DNA from: Bacillus sp. AFS001701
GTDB taxonomy: Bacteria > Bacillota > Bacilli > Bacillales > Bacillaceae_G
Reading direction: 5' to 3'
NCBI RefSeq assembly: GCF_002559405.1
Contig: NZ_NTZO01000016.1
Location: forward strand, 1 to 46,007
Length of the DNA: 46,007 nucleotides
The notes below the pieces were generated by a model, which had not been told where the DNA came from, searched no databases, and saw nothing but the letters and a program-made list of their open reading frames with translations. Shown piece after piece: positions 34,119 to 41,235 of this stretch. Numbering within the stretch: the first letter of the stretch is position 1; each line of letters opens with the position of its first letter. A program made the position numbers and the translations under genes.

Positions 34119-35727
34119 TGACTAATTTTCCTTTCTTTAATTCCTCTTGAAGTGCACGTAAACGAATAAATTGAGATTCAACATACTGAATATAGTCTTC
34201 CCACTCATTCATGCGCTTTAATTTTTTATAATTTGTTCTTAGTTTCTTCAAATATCGAACAGCTATTTTATAGTTTGCTCGGCCTTTTAACTCAATGTAA
34301 TAAAGAACTAAGTGATGGTATATAGGTAATACAGATTGAGGTGAGTTCTTATGTACTTCCTGAAGGTCATGTTTATCAATGTAATCAGGATTGTAAGAAT
34401 ATAAGTGCATTTGCAGCTCAGCCCATCGTTTGTATTCTCGATTATGCATTAAATAATCAGTGTACTGCATCACACTATATGGAAGTAATGCTTGATAAAC
34501 TACTTCTAGCCCGGCGGTTTCATTAGTGTAAAAACTATTGTACTCATAATTAGTAAGGAAATGTTTCGCAAAAGTAGTTTTTGCATATTCATCATCGCCA
34601 TTTTTTAAAAAGTGTAAAAGCATCTCGTAATACAATGGTAAAAATAATGTTAGCCGATCTGTTTCATTGTTTTTTCGAAGACTTTCTATCCAGTAGGAAA
34701 AACAATAGAGAGTACGTTCATTATTGCTGTATTGCTTTATAATGGACAGCATTGTTTCATCTTCTTTTAATAAATAATATAGATGAGCTTTTCCTAAATC
34801 TGCATAATAGTTATCCTCAACCTTTGATAATGCTTCTAAATCCTTATATAAAATCTTTGGACTATTTAATAGCTCTTTATATACATGGCGAAAAGAGTTA
34901 TATCGAGGAACTATACAAAGATTTCTCTCTAATAAAAGAGCCTGTAACTGCTCACGAAGAACTTCTTCGTACTGAGTAGACACGGAACCCCCAGTTAAAT
35001 TATGTAATTGTCTACTTACTGCGTCAATTTGATTTTCTAGCATTGTCATTTCGCGTGGTAAATGCGCATTGTCGTAAACTGTACTTTGAATTTCGATTTG
35101 TCCGACCATTTTATTCATTGTAAAAATTGATGCAAGTAACTGATATTGTAGCTTTTCCTTTTCTTGACGTGGTTGTTGATTCAATAATCCATGATAAAAC
35201 CGTTCATATAATGGATATACAAAATAAACATCTTGGTAAAATGACGTTCTTTGCTGTTCTATATACTCCTTATACTTTTGCTCAAATAACGCCACTGTCT
35301 CTTTCGGTCGATCCTGCTCAAACATACTCATTTGATCTAGCAGTTGGCGACCAGTCATGATATTCGGGATACTTTTTAAAGAAGACTGCTTAAACTTCCT
35401 CATAAGATCTCCGACTAAAGAAAATGAAGCGGCAGCATAGCAAAGAAGTGCAATTTGATGTTGGCATGGAGGAGCTTCGTAGCAATCACATCCATTTTGA
35501 TCATGGTTTTCAATATGTAGAATTGGTAAATGAATTTGATCCCCTTCTTCGACAACACCAACTAGGCGACCTTCGCGAACCGAAACATTATATACTTGAC
35601 CTAGTCGATACAACTGCAGGCCAGTTTCAACAAGCTCAGCATCCCTCGTATTTTGAGGAGAAAGCTTTGAAAAAAGTGAATATGAAAGTTCATAAATAAT
35701 ATCTTTATTTAAATCACGCTGAAGCAT
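34096..35727 (-). CDS. ywqB: SWIM zinc finger protein (YwqB-like)
   Basis: A 543-residue protein with a SWIM zinc finger: Cys80, Cys82, Cys88 and His90 in CDCYEAPPCQH (CxCxnCxH). The rest is mostly helical, with tetratricopeptide-like helical repeats suggested at about 270-530, and it is otherwise unrecognised. ATG 35727 has a perfect AAGGAGG at six bases; an in-frame start at 35751 lies before this site. It is the first gene of the ywqB-ywqA operon. SWIM domains bind DNA or proteins, so it is probably a partner or loader of the SNF2 ATPase. That is inference from coupling. Confidence 0.9.
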   Translation of the reverse strand: MLQRDLNKDIIYELSYSLFSKLSPQNTRDAELVETGLQLYRLGQVYNVSVREGRLVGVVEEGDQIHLPILHIENHDQNGCDCYEAPPCQHQIALLCYAAASFSLVGDLMRKFKQSSLKSIPNIMTGRQLLDQMSMFEQDRPKETVALFEQKYKEYIEQQRTSFYQDVYFVYPLYERFYHGLLNQQPRQEKEKLQYQLLASIFTMNKMVGQIEIQSTVYDNAHLPREMTMLENQIDAVSRQLHNLTGGSVSTQYEEVLREQLQALLLERNLCIVPRYNSFRHVYKELLNSPKILYKDLEALSKVEDNYYADLGKAHLYYLLKEDETMLSIIKQYSNNERTLYCFSYWIESLRKNNETDRLTLFLPLYYEMLLHFLKNGDDEYAKTTFAKHFLTNYEYNSFYTNETAGLEVVYQALLPYSVMQYTDYLMHNREYKRWAELQMHLYSYNPDYIDKHDLQEVHKNSPQSVLPIYHHLVLYYIELKGRANYKIAVRYLKKLRTNYKKLKRMNEWEDYIQYVESQFIRLRALQEELKKGKLVNEATSKS

Positions 35728-35840
35728 TCGATGCCTCCTTACTCGAAACATTCTTAATGGTAATTATACCCTAAACAAATACGATACACATAGCCGAAAA
35801 GGGAAAAATTGAAAGTTGATTTAGATTGTTACTATTAAGT

Positions 35841-36300
35841 CGTAATTAAGATTTTTGAATCATAAATAAAAACAGTGGGAAGCAATTAAATTTCGGGAAC
35901 GCAAATCAAAATTGTGAATGGCAATTAAATTCCGGGAACTTCAAATAAAAAGTGAGAATCCGCAATCAAAATTCGGAAACCACAAATAAAAAGTGAGAAT
36001 CGCAATTAAAATACGGGAAACGCAAATAAAAAGTGAGAATCGCAATTAAATTCCGGGAACGCAAATAAAAAGTGAGAATCGCAATTAAATTCCGGGAACG
36101 CAAATAAAAAATGTAAATCGCAATTATATTCCGTGAATCGCAAATAACAAGCGAGAATCGCAATTAAATTCCGGGAATGGCAAATAAAATGTAAGTCGCA
36201 ATTAAAATTCGGGAATAGCAAATAAAAAGTGAGAATCGCAATTAATATTCGGAAATCACAAATAAAAACTGGAAACCGCAAATAAAAAACATCAAATCAA
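35841..36300. repeat. Tandem array of about eleven 39-bp units
   Basis: Ten or so degenerate copies of a 38-41 base unit run head to tail. Each has two related halves: GCAATTAAATTCCGGGAAC and GCAAATAAAAAGTGAGAATC, so the array is also about 21 copies of a 19-20 base half-unit beginning GCAAWTAAA. The best-conserved copies are in the middle (36002-36110), and the edges decay. Units are conserved across their whole length, so they are not repeat-plus-spacer. Open frames on the minus strand across the array come from the repeat period and are not genes. Confidence 0.92.
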
Positions 36301-36402
36301 ATATATATGTAAAATCCTCATAGTTTTAACTAAAATCTATAAAAAAATACCTATATTTAAAGTAAAAAACGTAACGAGAATGGGTAAGCGTGTAATACAA
36401 TT

Positions 36403-36484
36403 TTAATATGCAATGAAAATGCTAATATAATAAAATATTAATATAGTAGACAATTAAAATAAGCTCCCCATTTAGGGAGCTTTT
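36403..36484 (+). promoter_or_regulatory. Possible short transcript or attenuator before the carboxypeptidase gene
   Basis: TTAATA (36403-36408) and TATAAT (36426-36431) are spaced by 17 bases. About 30 bases on, AAGCTCCC/GGGAGCTT (36461-36482) with a short loop and Ts forms an intrinsic terminator. No gene ends upstream on either strand, so the hairpin is either an attenuator of the carboxypeptidase or the end of a very short RNA. Confidence 0.45.
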
Positions 36485-36556
36485 CGTCTGTTATGAGTAA
36501 ATAACAATTACTTACATATACACAATTGTTTTTAAGTAACTAGAGAGGTGAAGGGA

Positions 36557-38401
36557 TTGAAGAAAGGTTATATTAGTTTAATTGTTTTAGTACTTATGTT
36601 TAGTATGTTTAAAGATGTATTTGCGGAAACAAAAGCTGTAGACAAATGGGTTATAACTCTAAAACCTACAGAGTTGACCATTCAGAGTACTGGAACTGGA
36701 GGAACAACCGGTGGCACAACAACTGGAGGAACAACAGGAGAAACAACCGGCGGAGCGACAACAGGAGAAACAACCGGCAGTGCGACAACAGGAGAAACAA
36801 TCGGAGGAGCAACAACAGGAGAAACAACCGGAGGTGCAACAACCGGAGAAACAACCGGCGGAGAAACAACTAGTGAAGCAACCGGCGGAGCAACAACCGG
36901 AGGAGAAACAACTGGAGGAACAACTAGTACTACAACTACTACAATAACAATACCAGCAAACGTTAAGTTAAAAGTAGATAAAGAGGAGAATGACCTTTAC
37001 TATGTTACTTATAATGGGAATGCGGGGACTATATTAAAAAGTGCTGTCCGAAATGCAACTCCATGGGAAATCTACCCAACGGCGAAAGTCTTTAAAGTAA
37101 CCAACGATACACCTCTATTATTAAATGAAAATGGTAAATTAGTGAATAGGGGAACAGTTAAAGCAAATACGGTTTTTAGTAAAACAGGTGTGAAGGATCA
37201 GTATTTAATGATCCAATATTCTAATCAAACTGCTTATATTGATAAAAATAAAACAATTCCTTTACCAAATGAGACATTACCTGTAATTAGTATTGTGACG
37301 CAGCCTGTTAAAATTACGGCGGGTGTTGCAGTGCGAAATACTAAAATTGTCTTCCCGCGTGATCCGAAACCAACAATGGTTAACGTACCTGCTAAGCAAA
37401 AAATAGTAATTGATTCAGCCTATTCCTCTTATTATGTCGTTAAAGTTGGAGGACTTAAGGGGCTTATCCCTAAAGCGGATATTTCGTTAAAAACCTATAA
37501 CTATGTTGACCCAAATGGTGATTACTCATATGAAGAATTGACAGCGGATTTACAGGAACTGAATGCATGGTATCCTGGATTTACTAAAGTTGAAACAATT
37601 GGTAAATCGGTAGATGGTAGAAATTTATATGCAATTAAACTAGGTACTGGGAAAACTGAAATTAGTATTAACGGTTCGCATCATGCTCGTGAGCATATGA
37701 CAACAAATGTCATAATGGAAATGCTTGATCAATACGCTAGTGCGTATGAAAAAAATACAAAGATTTCTGGTTTTGATGTAAGAAAAACCTTATCTCAAAC
37801 GTCTATTTATTTTGTACCAATGGTTAATCCTGATGGTGTAATGCTTGTACAAAAAGGTGCGAGTAGTGCAAAAAATCCAAATCAGGTCATTAAACTAAAT
37901 AATGGTAGCAAGAATTTTAAAGCTTGGAAGGCAAATGTACGTGGCGTAGATTTAAATCGTCAATATCCAGCTGGGTGGAATACGATTTCTGGTAATAAGT
38001 CAAAGCCTGGCCCTGATAACTATAAAGGTACGAAGGCCCTAAGTGAACCAGAAGCTAAAGCTTTATATGATTTCACTAATAAACATTCATTCAAAAATAC
38101 AGTTGCATACCACTCATCAGGAAATATTATTTTCTGGCATTATAATCAATCAGGAACTCAAATGGCTAGAGATAAGGCAATTGCTACAAAATTATCGAAA
38201 CAAACAGGCTATAGTTTGGTCGCTCCCGCAAAAGGTGGAGGCGGTGGATATAAAGACTGGTATGTTGCTGCAAAAAAACGACCTGGATTTACGATTGAAA
38301 TTTCTCCTTATGTAGGGAACAAACCAGTTCCAAATAGTTACTTTAGTAGTATTATGCAGAAGAACTTACCAGTTGGTTTAATACTTGCTAACGAAAAGTA
38401 A
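36557..38401 (+). CDS. Secreted M14-family zinc carboxypeptidase with Thr/Gly repeat linker
   Basis: A protein of about 614 residues. A signal peptide (about 1-23, ending VFAET) is followed by a low-complexity Gly/Thr/Glu repeat (about 45-130) with 8-9 residue units such as TTGETTGGA. Next come SH3-like wall-binding segments (about 140-310) and an M14 peptidase domain (about 320-610). Zinc ligands are the HxxE of SHHAREH and a His in AYHSSG; NRQYP supplies the Arg, and the catalytic Glu is in PGFTIEISPY. TTG 36557 has AGAGGTGA at six bases; GTG 36548 is an alternative. Such enzymes act on peptidoglycan stem peptides or proteins; the SH3-like domains favour cell-wall peptides. Confidence 0.9.
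   Translation: MKKGYISLIVLVLMFSMFKDVFAETKAVDKWVITLKPTELTIQSTGTGGTTGGTTTGGTTGETTGGATTGETTGSATTGETIGGATTGETTGGATTGETTGGETTSEATGGATTGGETTGGTTSTTTTTITIPANVKLKVDKEENDLYYVTYNGNAGTILKSAVRNATPWEIYPTAKVFKVTNDTPLLLNENGKLVNRGTVKANTVFSKTGVKDQYLMIQYSNQTAYIDKNKTIPLPNETLPVISIVTQPVKITAGVAVRNTKIVFPRDPKPTMVNVPAKQKIVIDSAYSSYYVVKVGGLKGLIPKADISLKTYNYVDPNGDYSYEELTADLQELNAWYPGFTKVETIGKSVDGRNLYAIKLGTGKTEISINGSHHAREHMTTNVIMEMLDQYASAYEKNTKISGFDVRKTLSQTSIYFVPMVNPDGVMLVQKGASSAKNPNQVIKLNNGSKNFKAWKANVRGVDLNRQYPAGWNTISGNKSKPGPDNYKGTKALSEPEAKALYDFTNKHSFKNTVAYHSSGNIIFWHYNQSGTQMARDKAIATKLSKQTGYSLVAPAKGGGGGYKDWYVAAKKRPGFTIEISPYVGNKPVPNSYFSSIMQKNLPVGLILANEK
36690..36930 (+). repeat. In-frame microsatellite-like repeat inside the carboxypeptidase gene
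   Basis: GGAGAAACAACCGG-type units of 24 or 27 bases recur about eight times and encode the Gly/Thr/Glu linker. All units are multiples of three, so gain or loss would change linker length and not frame. All six frames stay open for long stretches here because of the composition. Confidence 0.85.
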
Positions 38402-38456
38402 AAAATCACATTTTTTAAAATAGAATTAATAAATTTAATTATTCTTCGTGCACAAT

Positions 38457-38559
38457 TTGTTTTTCATTTCATTTTATGTTAAGATAGGAACATACTTAAT
38501 AAGAAATTGGTTAATTCAATTCATGTGTTAAAAGGGACGAATTTTCATCCTGTTATAAT
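38457..38559 (+). promoter_or_regulatory. Promoters of the cold shock gene
   Basis: TTGTTT (38457-38462) and TAAGAT (38480-38485) are 17 bases apart. A second -10, TATAAT at 38554-38559 with an extended TGT in front, lies closer to the gene. The downstream start would give a 5' leader of about 60 bases, typical for cold shock mRNAs. Confidence 0.5.
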
Positions 38560-38625
38560 GTGTGTATTTTTTCTTAACAATACTCATTAAGTGTAAAAAA
38601 ACAGGTATATATGGAGGTTCGTACA

Positions 38626-38826
38626 ATGAACACAGGTACAGTTAAATGGTTTAACGCAGAAAAAGGTTTCGGATTCATCGCTGTTGAAGGTGGAGACGAT
38701 GTATTCGTACATTTCTCAGCTATCCAAGGCGACGGTTTCAAATCTCTTGAAGAAGGCCAAAAAGTAAGCTTTGAGATCACTCAAGGTAACCGTGGCGCTC
38801 AAGCTGAAAACGTAGTTAAATTATAA
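38626..38826 (+). CDS. Cold shock protein, CspA family
   Basis: A 66-residue OB-fold RNA chaperone that binds single-stranded nucleic acid. RNP1 (KGFGFI) and RNP2 (VFVHF) are intact, and it ends with the usual NVVKL. It is closest in pattern to Bacillus CspD/CspB. ATG 38626 has GGAGG (38613-38617) at eight bases; an ATG at 38611 overlaps that site and is rejected. It is monocistronic with its own terminator. Confidence 0.96.
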   Translation: MNTGTVKWFNAEKGFGFIAVEGGDDVFVHFSAIQGDGFKSLEEGQKVSFEITQGNRGAQAENVVKL

Positions 38827-38846
38827 TTTCACTTCTGAGTGAATAA

Positions 38847-38882
38847 AGGGCTGCTAGCATATTTGTTAGCAGTCTTTTTTTA
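38847..38882 (+). terminator. Terminator after the cold shock gene
   Basis: CTGCTAGC pairs with GTTAGCAG (one G-T pair) over a seven-base loop, then seven Ts, about 20 bases after the stop. Confidence 0.9.
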
Positions 38883-38919
38883 TTTTGTTTGGAGAAGTGA
38901 AGTGGTAATGGCGTCGACT

Positions 38920-39013
38920 GCAAATAAAAATGCCACAACCGCAAATAAAACAGTCAAATCTGCAATTAAAAAAAGAAAAACAGAAAAAATTACTAAAACT
39001 GCAAATATCAGCC
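38920..39013. repeat. Second, short copy of the GCAAWTAAA repeat family
   Basis: GCAAATAAA or GCAATTAAA begins at 38920, 38941 and 38962, and a GCAAATATC at 39001. The spacings are 21, 21 and 39, the same half-unit and unit lengths as the array at 35841-36300. The 76-codon open frame over this stretch (38839-39069) reads through the csp terminator and the repeat and is not a credible gene. Confidence 0.7.
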
Positions 39014-39167
39014 AGTTTTTCTTTTATAATTGTATCAAATCAACCAAAATGGTTTGTAAACTGATGTGAATTTAATAAAATAATCAATTTTACCAAAAAA
39101 ACACAAAAGGTGGTCTTATAGCTTACATTCATATTTTGATCAATTGGTCCTCTTAGGTATTCATAAA

Positions 39168-39204
39168 GTAAAAAAAAGAGCTTAAGTAAGCTCCTTTTCT
39201 TAAA
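39168..39204 (-). terminator. Terminator after the CarD-family gene
   Basis: On the minus strand, GAGCTTA/TAAGCTC closes a tight loop and is followed by a run of eight Ts, just past the carD stop. Confidence 0.85.
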
Positions 39205-39211
39205 TACATAT

Positions 39212-39688
39212 TTATTTTAATGCAGAATCAATTAATTCGGTTGCTTCAAGCTGTGATATGCCTTTAATTAAGCTAAGTTCACCAACAAACATGCGTTTAG
39301 CCATGTCTAGCATTTCTCTTTCACTAGGATTTAAAGGTTTCTCCCTGCCTTGAAGCGTTAGATCACGTACAACTTGAGCACCAGCGAGTAATTCGCCAGA
39401 CTTTAATTTTTTCATGTTTAAATCATATTTTTGTTTCCAAGATAAGGAATCGTCGGGAAGACCATTTGAAAAGTCATCTAATACATTACTTAAATGTTCT
39501 TTGTCTTCGACTAAACGAATTTTCGTGTTTGACACTTTCCCTTGAGGGACCATCAATTTTAAATTGCTAGATGGTATGTTGATTATATAGTACTGTTGTG
39601 TTACACCTTGTATAACTTTCTCTTCGATGGAATCAATTACTGCAGCTCCCTGCATTGGGTAAATAATTTGATCGCCAATTTTGAACAA
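39212..39688 (-). CDS. CarD-family transcriptional regulator
   Basis: A 158-residue CarD/CdnL/TRCF-like protein. The N-terminal RNA-polymerase-interacting Tudor-like domain (about 1-60) begins FKIGDQIIYPMQGAAVIDSI, and the C-terminal half is helical (about 65-158). It binds the RNA polymerase beta subunit and affects open complexes. TTG 39688 has GGAGG (minus strand, 39701-39697) at eight bases and gives the family-typical MFKIGD start. A GTG at 39697 overlaps the ribosome binding site. The B. subtilis homologue is YdeB. It is monocistronic. Confidence 0.92.
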   Translation of the reverse strand: MFKIGDQIIYPMQGAAVIDSIEEKVIQGVTQQYYIINIPSSNLKLMVPQGKVSNTKIRLVEDKEHLSNVLDDFSNGLPDDSLSWKQKYDLNMKKLKSGELLAGAQVVRDLTLQGREKPLNPSEREMLDMAKRMFVGELSLIKGISQLEATELIDSALK

Positions 39689-39889
39689 TGTACCCACCTC
39701 CGAAAATTCTTATAACTTAAGTATAACATTAATAAATGAAATAACAAAATTTATATGATAACATTTGTAAAATAAAACTGTCAATATTTTATGTATATTT
39801 TTTTACTTTTTTGGGGAAAAGATGAACATGTCATATGGTCGTGGACATAATATGAAGAAAGAGACTGTCGAAAGGAGGTTAGGTTACTA

Positions 39890-40810
39890 ATGAATTTTCG
39901 TGTAGTTATTTTTATCGTTACAGTACTTACTTTTTTTACAACGACCACCGGATGTAGCCAACAAGAGCAAAGAGAGCTAGAAAAGCTTCCCGATGGCGTA
40001 CTACTAGCAGCATCTGAGCTTTCTTATGAAGCATTTCTAAGTAAAGAAATAGGCAATAGCTTAAGGGAACATAAAGGGGTTGTTGATCCATTACTTACTC
40101 AAGTTCATAAGAATCTTAGCGATTATAGTCTTGTTTCCATTACATCTGGTAATATTGGATTTTCAGCAATAGCATTAAAAAACAATAAAAATAATAGTTT
40201 ATTATTTGCATTTAGTGGATTAAAGAAAATCAATTTACAAGATATTTATCAAAGATTAGTTGAATTTGAAACTCCAGAGAATGGTTCGCCAGTTGTCGTA
40301 GATCAACAAGCTCAGCAAGCATATGAGTGGGTTACATCAATATTAAATAAAAAAGAGAACACTCATTCAAGTGTATACGTTACTGGTCATTCCTTTGGAG
40401 GTTATTTGGCTCAATTTGTAGGTTATCAGCTTAAGAATGATAAAAAGTTGAAAAATCATCTATTTGTACAGGGCGTTACATTTAACTCATTAGGTGTACT
40501 ATTAGATGATGGTTCGAAAAAACTTCATGCAAAGTCACAAAAAGTCCAAAAAACGTTTAAACCGCTATTTACAAATTACATTGTAAATGGTGACCCATTG
40601 GACTACGCTAATAAAACCTTCTTTAAACAAATAACCGGGTACTCACTCCAGCATCTCGGTAATGTAAAATATATTACAGTTGATAAGAATTATAAAACGT
40701 CTTTAACTGCTTTAGAAAAAACAACAGATTTATGGACAAAAGCAAGATTATTGAAACCTTTGTACCCATATCATGATTTAGTTGAGTTTGAGGGTGCGTT
40801 TTGGAAATAG
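39890..40810 (+). CDS. Lipase-like alpha/beta hydrolase lipoprotein
   Basis: A 306-residue protein with a signal peptide ending TTTTGC, so probably lipid-anchored at Cys22. The central GHSFGG (nucleophile Ser168) is the elbow of lipase class 3-like hydrolases. SGNIGFSAIALKNNK resembles the strand region before the lid, and D236 or D258 with a C-terminal His (about 296 in YPYHDLV) could complete the triad. ATG 39890 follows AAAGGAGG at eleven bases. It stands alone with a long, nearly perfect terminator. The substrate is unknown; phospholipid or acylglycerol hydrolysis at the cell surface is a guess from family. Confidence 0.82.
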   Translation: MNFRVVIFIVTVLTFFTTTTGCSQQEQRELEKLPDGVLLAASELSYEAFLSKEIGNSLREHKGVVDPLLTQVHKNLSDYSLVSITSGNIGFSAIALKNNKNNSLLFAFSGLKKINLQDIYQRLVEFETPENGSPVVVDQQAQQAYEWVTSILNKKENTHSSVYVTGHSFGGYLAQFVGYQLKNDKKLKNHLFVQGVTFNSLGVLLDDGSKKLHAKSQKVQKTFKPLFTNYIVNGDPLDYANKTFFKQITGYSLQHLGNVKYITVDKNYKTSLTALEKTTDLWTKARLLKPLYPYHDLVEFEGAFWK

Positions 40811-40822
40811 AGTACATTTTAA

Positions 40823-40887
40823 AGATACTAAGATTAATCTAATAAACCTTGATCAAAGGTTTATGAACTAATCTTAGTATTTTTTTG
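40823..40887 (+). terminator. Long hairpin terminator after the lipase-like gene
   Basis: ATACTAAGATTA pairs with TAATCTTAGTAT at the base, with a second stem ATAAACCTT/AAGGTTTAT inside, then seven Ts. Confidence 0.9.
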
Positions 40888-41016
40888 TGCAAAAAATAAT
40901 TACCATGTAAAACAAGTTATTTCTTTATTAATAGTCATTTATTGAGACAATTAAGAAATTTTTTTCATAAGATATTATATCTTAATTAATATTCATAGAA
41001 TGGAGGTTAAAGTTTA

Positions 41017-41235
41017 TTGACTTATTTTCTTAAAATTGGACAAGCAATAGAAAATAAGAAAAGTATTTTTTTAGTTTCAAATTCCCAAAAGTTTTTAAGT
41101 AATAAAACCCCTTTGTTTGCAGTTAGCCCCAATATTGATGGTGGTAATTTTACTGATGTGAACTTTGATCAGAATGTAGATGGTGGGAATTTTACTGACA
41201 CACCTTTAAGCAATATAGACGGAGGGACTTTTTAA
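41017..41235 (+). CDS. Small protein with repeated IDGGNF motifs, coupled to a tail-fibre-like gene
   Basis: A 72-residue protein of unknown function. The first half is unremarkable. The second half (39-72) carries three copies of N-I/V-D-GG-x-F at 13-14 residue spacing, NIDGGNFTD, NVDGGNFTD and NIDGGTF. This motif pattern occurs, to my recollection, in small proteins beside phage or phage-like fibre genes. TTG 41017 has GGAGG ten bases upstream. The stop overlaps the next ATG by one base, and the last IDGG codons supply the next gene's ribosome binding site (GGAGGG). The coding sequence therefore also acts as its translation signal. Confidence 0.7.
   Translation: MTYFLKIGQAIENKKSIFLVSNSQKFLSNKTPLFAVSPNIDGGNFTDVNFDQNVDGGNFTDTPLSNIDGGTF

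Larger units (their letters stand above)
35752..36556. other. Intergenic region between ywqB and the carboxypeptidase gene
   Basis: About 800 bases with no gene. It holds the divergent ywqB upstream region, the 39-bp array, an AT-rich stretch (36300-36360), a possible promoter and an orphan terminator near 36461-36484. Confidence 0.7.
38883..39211. other. Intergenic region between the cold shock gene and carD
   Basis: About 330 bases that hold the short GCAAWTAAA repeat and then the carD terminator. No gene is supported. Confidence 0.6.

Noticed and set aside
35966-36281. Two open frames on the minus strand with repeated CDSHFLFAF-like peptides
   Set aside because: They are translations of the 39-bp repeat (39 is a multiple of three) with no start signals.
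35841-36300. Possible CRISPR array from regularly spaced repeats
   Set aside because: The units are conserved across their whole 39 bases and there are no unique spacers or cas genes.
38839-39069. 76-codon open frame after the cold shock gene
   Set aside because: It begins inside the csp terminator, runs through the GCAAWTAAA repeat and has no convincing ribosome binding site.
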